From Sambucus nigra (taxonomy: Eukaryota; Streptophyta; Magnoliopsida; Dipsacales; Adoxaceae), in assembly GCA_949130495.1 (NCBI GenBank), contig OX422221.1, positions 23,757,917-23,821,916 on the forward strand: 64,000 nt of DNA. Reading direction: 5' to 3'. Below, piece after piece: positions 57,465-64,000 of the stretch (position 1 is its first letter; each line of letters opens with the position of its first letter). The position numbers and the translations under genes were made by a program. Under the pieces are notes generated by a model. It did no database searches. It was not told the DNA's origin and was given only the letters and a program-made list of their open reading frames with translations.

Positions 57465-59369
57465 TTTGCTAACAAAGAGTTACAAAAAACTCAATATGTG
57501 TACATAATATGAAGAATTTTAGATAACTATAATAGCAAACCAGTGGTGGTAGTGTGTACATACAAAAGTTCTGTACATCAAATTTAGGATTGCATGTACA
57601 TAAAATAATAAACAAAAACAGAAGCTACTGATTGATTATGATACAAAAGTTCTGTACATCTAATTTCAAAGTTCTGTACATCTAATTTTAAAGTCATGTA
57701 CATCAAAGTTTTGTATATCTAATTTCAAAGTTTTGTACATCAAAGTTCTGAAAATCTAATTTCAATCATAAGTAAACTATTTCAATAATAACCCCAAATT
57801 ACACTGTAATCTGAAGTTCTTAGCCTTGAAACCCAAATCTGTCCAAATTTCCAGAACAACCCCAATAAATAATCCACAAACATGCTAATAAATAAATATA
57901 GCAGTATATCAGTGTGGCAGATCATCATTTCATTATTACCAATCTAGTATAACACTACACCAATTTAGTGTAGCATTTCAGCATTACCAATTCAGTGTAG
58001 CATTTCAGAATTTAGTACCAATGGTGCATATAACAAAATTTAGTGTAGCATTCAGTCCCTTTTTCAGTGTAGCGTGTACAAATGGTGCATATAACAGTAG
58101 CATATACAAATGATGCATATAACATAATTCAGTACCAATTCAGTACCATATATCAGTACCAATGGTGCATATACAAATGGTGCAATTCAGTTCCTTTTTC
58201 AGTGTAGCATGTACAAATGGTGCATATAACAGTAGCATATACAAATGATGCATATAGCAGAATTCAGTACCATATATCAGTACCAATGGTGCATATACAA
58301 ATGGTGCAATTCAGTACCAATTCAGTACCATATATCAGTACCAATGGTGCATATACAAATGATGCATATAGCAGAATTCAGTAACAATTCAGTACCATAT
58401 ATCAGTACCACCAATGGTGCATATACAAGTGGTGCAATTTAGTACCATAGTGTAATTTTTTCTTTTATATAAATATCAGAGTAATTGCATTGTTAGGACT
58501 TAAAATCAAACTTCAAACAACTTCTTCTAAATAGTGTGTTTCCTTAGAAAGCTCAACCTCAAATATCATCAAATCAATTAATGTATGTTTCAACCATGCA
58601 TATTTAACCAAAGCACTAATATTTTTATCAAAAATTAATATATTGGCCCTTAAACTGAATAGTTTCCTATGATGCAAAATAAACCCAGATTAGGATGCAA
58701 AAACATAACTCAATATATGTCGGTACCTTTGAACTTAATAAGACCAATATATTAAATAAAAATGATAGTAGATATACTGTTAATGGTGTCACGCTAACTT
58801 CAAATTTTAGAGAATTTTGATCTCGCATGGAAAAATGTTATTACAAGTATGGACTCTATTTAATCAAAAAGTGTCAAGAGTCTTGGGAAATACACATACA
58901 AATTACAATGCCTCAATATCATCCTTTGAAATCAACAACAGAGTATATGCAGTTTGCATTGCACTAACTAAATGAGTGTGAATGAACATTCCACACCACC
59001 CAAATCAAGAACTCAACTTTATCACCCAAATCCTAAAATGTGCAGGAGTTTGCTTGACAGAAGCGCAAACTGTATCAAGGGAAAATGTTTTGAAATATAG
59101 AGATAGCAAAGTACTGGAATTGCAACATATTCGCAAAACTAATTATATCTTCTCAAAAGAATGTAAGCAGATTTGATAACATTCATATGATAGTAATCAA
59201 TTAGAGGTCTACTTTATAATCAAACTGGTGCATTATATAAAAAAAACAACTCAATAACCCCTGTTTTAAAAAAACTACATTATAAGCAATCTCAAATATT
59301 TGAACCCCTGTTTTAAACTGAACTGGTGCTTTACATAAAAAAACAAAATCAACGATAATCAATGATGGA
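57465..59369. other. Harbinger inter-gene region with irregular repeats
   Basis: No gene. It contains the AAGTTCTGTACATCTAATTT repeats (57565-57745) and the CAGTACCAATGGTGCATATA array (57960-58440). The rest is AT-rich. Confidence 0.6.
57960..58440. repeat. Irregular tandem repeats in Harbinger
   Basis: Multiple copies of CAGTACCATATATCAGTACC, AATGGTGCATATACAAATG and AGTGTAGCAT segments in shuffled order, with units of roughly 20-60 bp. The open frame across part of it has no meaning as a gene. Confidence 0.8.
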
Positions 59370-60719
59370 CTAATTCTTCTCAAACATCCACATTTCGGTT
59401 GCTAGATTGTCCCTCCGTTCTACCCACTCTTCAGACGTGTCAATGTGTGTATAAGACTCTCCATGTGGTTCTATGAAGTTTTGGGCTGCATTCACTTGAT
59501 TTTGGACATCCATCTCTGTTGGCATTTCATTCCTTATATGGTTATGGAGAAGCGCACATGCTATGATGATGCGGTTTTGAATTTCTATGGGAAAGAATGC
59601 CGGACTCCGTAGAATACCCCATTTTTGCTTCAACACACCAAAACACCTCTCAATTACATTCCTTGCCTCAGAATGTTTCTGATTGAAAAACTCTTCTTTT
59701 CTCTCCGCTTCTTGCCTCTCTCCCCAATCATTTAAATGATATCGTTGTCCTCTATAAGGTGTAAGAACACCGCTACCATTTGGGTAACCAGCATCAGCAA
59801 GATAATAAAAACCTTGCATATTTAAAAGGCTAGGTTAGCACGATGAAAAAATAAAACAACTATTATTTTTATGTTAAAAACATACCCTGAGGGATCTTCA
59901 AACCATTTCTCATATAGATAGCATTTCTAAGAACCCTAGAGTCTCGCGCTGAACCCTCCCATCCCGGAAGCACGTAAATAAACTTAAGGTCTTGGGAGCA
60001 TACGGCGAGGACATTTGTGGCAACATCACTCTTCCTAGTACGATATCTCCCCTGATCCTCTAGCTTTACGTGTACCTCAATGTATGTCCCATCCAAGGCT
60101 CCCAGACAATTCTGAAAAAACATACAAAATTAAAAGTCAAAACCAAAATATAAAACCTACAATTTACTTTTGAAATGTATACGTAAATGCACATTTGTAC
60201 CTTAAACCATTTCCATCTATCATCTATGCAAGTCTCACTAACTGCCAATGGTTTCTTAAGTAAGTGACTTTGCAACCTCATCATAGCGGATAACACATCC
60301 CCAAAATGTCTGCTAATTGTTTCTCCCGAACGCATAAACTTGTTCTTAATATCTCTATTCTTAAAATGATGTGCAAGTGCGTACACAAATATACATACAA
60401 TCTCTTCAACACTCACACTCCTAGTATCCTTTAGCTTGCCAATACTACGAAGCATCTGACACAACTTCTTGAAAGTCCGTCTATCCATACGAAGTTTTTC
60501 CTTACATGCCAAGTCACTCTCTCGAGTCATTTTGAACAAATGGATCTTACGGGAAAGGGGGCACCAAAGAGAAGCCAATTTTAGCATTCGAGTCTCATAA
60601 TGGTGAATTCTTTGGACGAGGAGTAAAATACAAAAGTCGTTTATAACACTGAAAAGGGTCCCAACACTCTCGTGTAATATTAAAATTATCTTCCTACCCG
60701 ACAAGATAAGTCTCGTCAT
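59370..60719 (-). CDS. PIF/Harbinger DDE transposase, three exons, intact
   Basis: Exon 1 60719-60201 (173 codons, ATG at 60719), intron 60200-60112 (AAG/GTACAA ... TTTTTTCAG), exon 2 60111-59886, intron 59885-59813 (CAGG/GTATGT ... TATGCAAG), exon 3 59812-59370; phases match and the product is about 395 residues, normal for the family. The helix-turn-helix-like N-terminal part ([33 protein letters not shown]) precedes [18 protein letters not shown] (first Asp), YYLADAGYP (second Asp) and [16 protein letters not shown] (Glu), the DDE triad of the DDE_Tnp_4/HARBI1 type. No stop or frameshift. It would cut and paste the element at TTA sites with the Myb-like partner. Confidence 0.93.
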
Positions 60720-61642
60720 TTCTGTACATCAAAGTCAAATATTAACCCATAATAAGCAGAAAGTTAAAACAAATTCGAGACAATTTTTTTAATGAACAAA
60801 ATAAGAATTATGTACAAAATAAGAATGTGTTTTTGTGTCTACATATTAGAAAAATATTCAAACAACTAATGACAAATATTCAATGCGTCTTATCAACATG
60901 TAACAAATTAACAAATTAGGGCACCAAATCAACATGTAACAACTTGTCATTAGGTTTGATTTTGATTCAATCATGAACATAATCGTTTTGAATATAATCG
61001 GAGTTTATTTGAAGTTTTCTATCAAATCTAAAACCTAAACTCGTTTACAGTGTTTGAATCAAAACCTAAATCCCAAAATTGTTTACAAAAAAACAGATCG
61101 GAGTTTACAAAACCTAAAACCTAAAATCGTTTTCTATCAAATTGATCAAAATGATCGGCGGAGTTTACAAAAAAAAAAGATCGGAGTTTACAAAACCTAA
61201 AATCGTTTTCTATAAAATCGATCAAAACGATCGGAGTTTACAAAAAAAAAATTCGAGACTAGAGAAAAAATAGATTCGGAGCAACAAGGGTTTAAAATTG
61301 ATCGGAGTTGATCGAAAAATGTATCTTACCTTAATCGACGTTGATCGTAGTCGAAAAATGCTAATAGCAGATATACAAAACTTTTCTAATGGAAATGTAG
61401 TCTTTTGTAATGTAGTCTTTCTGATTTGGAATGGTTTTTTCAAAATGACGTGAGGGGTATGAGATTTTTATTTTGTTATGGTATTTTGGTTATAAGACTC
61501 ATTCAAGTGTTTTCACCTGTTAAATTATTCACTTTACCCATGGTTTGAAATGGTTAAAGTTTCACCCCACTTTTTACCATGTTCATTTTATTTCACCATG
61601 TTAAATGTCCAACCAAACACAAATTTTACCTAGGTGAATTAT
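60720..61642. other. Harbinger right non-coding region
   Basis: Presumed promoter side of the transposase gene. Three near-repeats of CGGAGTTTACAAAA (about 61098, 61156 and 61233) with ATCGATCAAAACGATCGG-type DNA lie here. No gene seen. Confidence 0.6.
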
Positions 61643-61687
61643 TTTTTAACGCGGTGAAAGATATTTTAACACGAACCAAACGGACCC
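61643..61687 (-). repeat. Harbinger right terminal inverted repeat
   Basis: Reverse complement of the left terminus, ending ...CGGACCC directly before the TTA target copy. Confidence 0.95.
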
Positions 61688-61690
61688 TTA

Positions 61691-62003
61691 ATGTTGACTA
61701 TATTGGAAGACTATTCATAACATAGGGGCAATGGAAGAATATGCTTCAAATGAGGGATCGTATTTATATAACGAATTAAGTTAATATGCTTGGTGTGTTA
61801 GTTAGTATAATGAGGACTATGTACGCGTATAGCCAAGTTTATAAATCTCATATATACAGACGAGAGATAGTGCGTATATATTTTTATATGTCGATATATA
61901 TGTGTAGATATGTATATATGTGTATACTTATGGCGTGAATATCTATATCGAGAGTGTTGGTTTGATTATATGATATGATCATATGGATGCATATGTATAT
62001 AGT

Positions 62004-62084
<81 letters not shown>

Positions 62085-62479
62085 TTTTGGTGTAAATCAT
62101 ACCCGGCACATGCTATCATCGAAAGTTGCGCGATGTTGGGTGAGCCCCTGGCCCAGGTCATAGTCGTCCTTTATTATTTGTGTGATTTTATTTTGGGGAT
62201 GAGAAGTCTTGGGTATGGGTCATTCTCACTTGGTCGGTTAGGAACTATGACCGCTTCCCATACGTTATGATTGATTTTGTGGCCATAGCAGTGTGATAAT
62301 AGTCCGATGGGTGGTGACCCCAGGAGAAAGTGAGTAATTCTTGTAAGATGATAGCATGGTGGAGTATTTTGGCATACTATAGCCGTTTACGTTACGTGTA
62401 TGGCAAAGTGTACATTATGTGTGTTATGTATACGTGGTTATAGGAATGAACGATTGATTATATATATATATATTTAGAG

Positions 62480-62530
<51 letters not shown>

Positions 62531-63831
62531 TATAGGTGAAGAGGATTCGAAGTTTCTATGATGTACATCTTGGGTGATTTTGGTGTACTAGTTCATTAGG
62601 GTTGAAGGATCGTACTTAGCGATAATTAAGGTTATGTAGACCCAAGGATTTAATATAGATTCTAATTATGTTCTTAGATAATACTTAATAGTTAAGTAGT
62701 TGCAGTAGTATGACATGTGTAGATGACATGATGGATCCTTACAATCGACACTGTCAAGGAGTAGTGTATCGGGGGGTTCCTTGTTTCGATTTTTCTTTGC
62801 GAGACACCCCACACACGAAACGCAGTGCAATGTTGAGAGTAGAGAGAAGTTTTGTCCTTATTACTTGAATGTATGATGTTTAGAGAATAAACTCTTATAT
62901 TGAAATAAAAAATGAATGTGTGACTTATTAAGACTTATAACGGGTTTAAGTTAATAATTGGAACCTAAGCCTAGTAAGGCATTTATGTGTGAATATATCT
63001 AATTATATGGGATTAGAATGGAATTGATTGTTGGGTTATATTAGTTTAGTATGGCAGGTCATGCGGGTATGGACCGGACGTATGGTAAGTTAGATTGCCC
63101 TTGTATGGGTGGGGTAACTTAATTAAGGTTGCTTGACGCGCTTAGGTGCGCGCTGTAGATGAGAGGTGAGTTTGGGGTTTCACGAGAGTGCGACTCCACT
63201 TTAATTATGAAATAGTGTATTTAGATTTATTATGTACGGTTAAAACACTTGCTAAACATTTTTACACCTCGGGCTCTGACCCGTTTATATTTCTCTTTTG
63301 CTATATATATATATATATATATTGCTTACTACAGGAGTCCTACCGCATGGATACCAGATGCCTTTCTATCTAGAGTCTTGGGTGCCGGAGCAGTTGTGGA
63401 CTTCTGCAGGATTTGGATTATAGTCGCTTCCTATTCTTTTGGTACATCTAGTTAGGACTCATGTTGTATATCGGGTTTATACCCACGAGTCATTTGTAGT
63501 TATTTATATTTTTTATTTTGATTATTGTACTGTCTGTGACCCGACAGTTTATTCGGGTTTATTTCTTTGTGTACTCGTTTCATTTTAATTCGAGAATTTT
63601 CTTTTATCATGGTACTTGTGTGTACTCTACCGTTTCATTAGTTCTATTTTGTTCGTTGGTTGTCTGTTGTATGTTACATTTTAAATTTTGGCATTCGCTT
63701 TTATAGTTTCGGGTAGTTAGCCTTATTTATTTTAGTTTTGTTAGTTGATGCTAAGAGTGGTCCATTTGAGATTCCTGTTTTAATTTAGTATAGGGCTGGC
63801 CACCCGTTATTATTTTAAGTGGGGGGTCACA
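61691..63831 (+). mobile_element. Element G 5' LTR, right part
   Basis: Continues the LTR broken at 55788. Landmarks: (AT)n of about 75 bp at 62007-62081; the GCTATCATCGAAAGTTGCGCG block (62112); a second (AT)n at about 62484-62528; the dispersed TTCCTTGTTT block at 62758-62850; GGGCTCTGACCCG at 63268; a pyrimidine/TA tract ending ACTACAG at 63334; and the terminus GGGGGGTCACA. Confidence 0.92.
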
Positions 63832-63833
63832 GA

Positions 63834-63868
63834 TGGTATCAAAGCATCAGGTTCTAGTGTCTTTAGGA
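63834..63868 (+). other. Element G primer-binding site and leader motif
   Basis: TGGTATCAAAGC, one mismatch to the Met-tRNA complement, then GGTTCTAGTGTCTTTAGGAT. Internal DNA continues to the window edge with no coding frame yet. Confidence 0.88.
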
Positions 63869-64000
63869 TCTGTTCGGGTTTTCGGCGTTCTTCCATTAGC
63901 GTTATTGATATAGAACCCTACTATTAGGATTGTTGTGTTCACTACGCTTATCTTCTTCTACGAAGTGTACTCATTCGAACGATGTTCTGACACAGTTGAT

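Larger units (their letters stand above)
55789..61687 (-). mobile_element. PIF/Harbinger DNA transposon, 5,899 bp, near-complete
   Basis: Flanked by TTA on both sides (55786-55788 and 61688-61690), the lineage's usual target duplication. The termini are inverted repeats of about 45 bp starting GGGTCCGTTTGGTTCGTGTT, with one mismatch seen. Subterminal CACCAT/ATGGTG motifs occur at both ends. It carries the two genes expected of the superfamily, both on the minus strand: a DDE transposase (right) and a Myb/SANT-like protein (left). Inserted in the LTR of element G, so it is younger than G. Confidence 0.97.
54088..64000 (+). mobile_element. Element G (A-family), 5' LTR plus start of internal region, split by Harbinger
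   Basis: Plus-strand LTR beginning TGTAACACCCCG in LTR F and ending GGGGGGTCACA at 63831. Without the Harbinger insert (55789-61687 plus one TTA) it is about 3.84 kb, matching the 3.86-kb LTR of element A in order and landmarks. Its 3' half and right LTR are outside the window. The internal start (63832-64000) shows the same leader as A. Confidence 0.92.

Overview
This is a stretch of plant nuclear DNA, almost certainly from a flowering plant and probably a eudicot with an AT-rich, transposon-dense genome. Evidence: plant-type Ty3/gypsy elements (a chromodomain-bearing Tekay/Del-like element and a dual-RNase-H Tat-like element), a plant PIF/Harbinger transposon with a Myb/SANT-like partner gene, a plant CACTA TNP2 pseudogene, and spliceosomal introns. 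No bacterial or organellar genes, rRNA, tRNA or CRISPR were seen. Nearly all of the window is nested mobile elements; what remains is three short islands.

Layout. 1-6507: element A (+), a retroelement with a 3.86-kb LTR and only a 1.6-kb non-coding internal region. 6508-7243: island with one candidate exon. 7244 to about 15.6 kb: degenerate CACTA element (-), split by solo LTR H (8460-11635). 15589-17073: unassigned AT-rich DNA. 17074-25423: element B (-), gag-only and non-autonomous, with perfect TATAA target duplications, carrying a roughly 1.9-kb foreign insert that holds a 100-bp Cys/His-type minisatellite. 25781-48186: element C (-), a decayed Tekay-like chromovirus with perfect ATTAA duplications. 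It was split inside its protease by the much younger Tat-like element E (31550-44008, -), which has an almost uninterrupted gag-pol frame (four nonsense codons) and two antisense gene remnants. The DNA flanking C (25429-25780 and 48187-48604) rejoins into a coding-looking island. 48605-54087: element F (-). It is split by element G (54088 to past the window end, +), whose LTR is itself split by a near-complete PIF/Harbinger transposon (55789-61687, TTA duplications, 45-bp inverted repeats).

Common thread. Elements A, B, C, F, G and solo LTR H have diverged LTR sequences but the same plan: TGTAACACCCC-type ends, an initiator-Met-tRNA primer site, a conserved motif about 15 nt after that site, a purine tract, a GC-type splice-donor-like octamer AGGCAAGT, a cluster of TCGA-core palindromes, a GGGCTCTGACCC block and a CAG acceptor-like site. 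The most interesting proposal here is that these LTRs carry a 1.8-2.9-kb GC-AG intron that holds the palindrome clusters. Next in interest are a repeat shared between element E's 3' array and its pol linker, the antisense genes of E, and the intact Harbinger transposase next to a nonsense-broken Myb gene.
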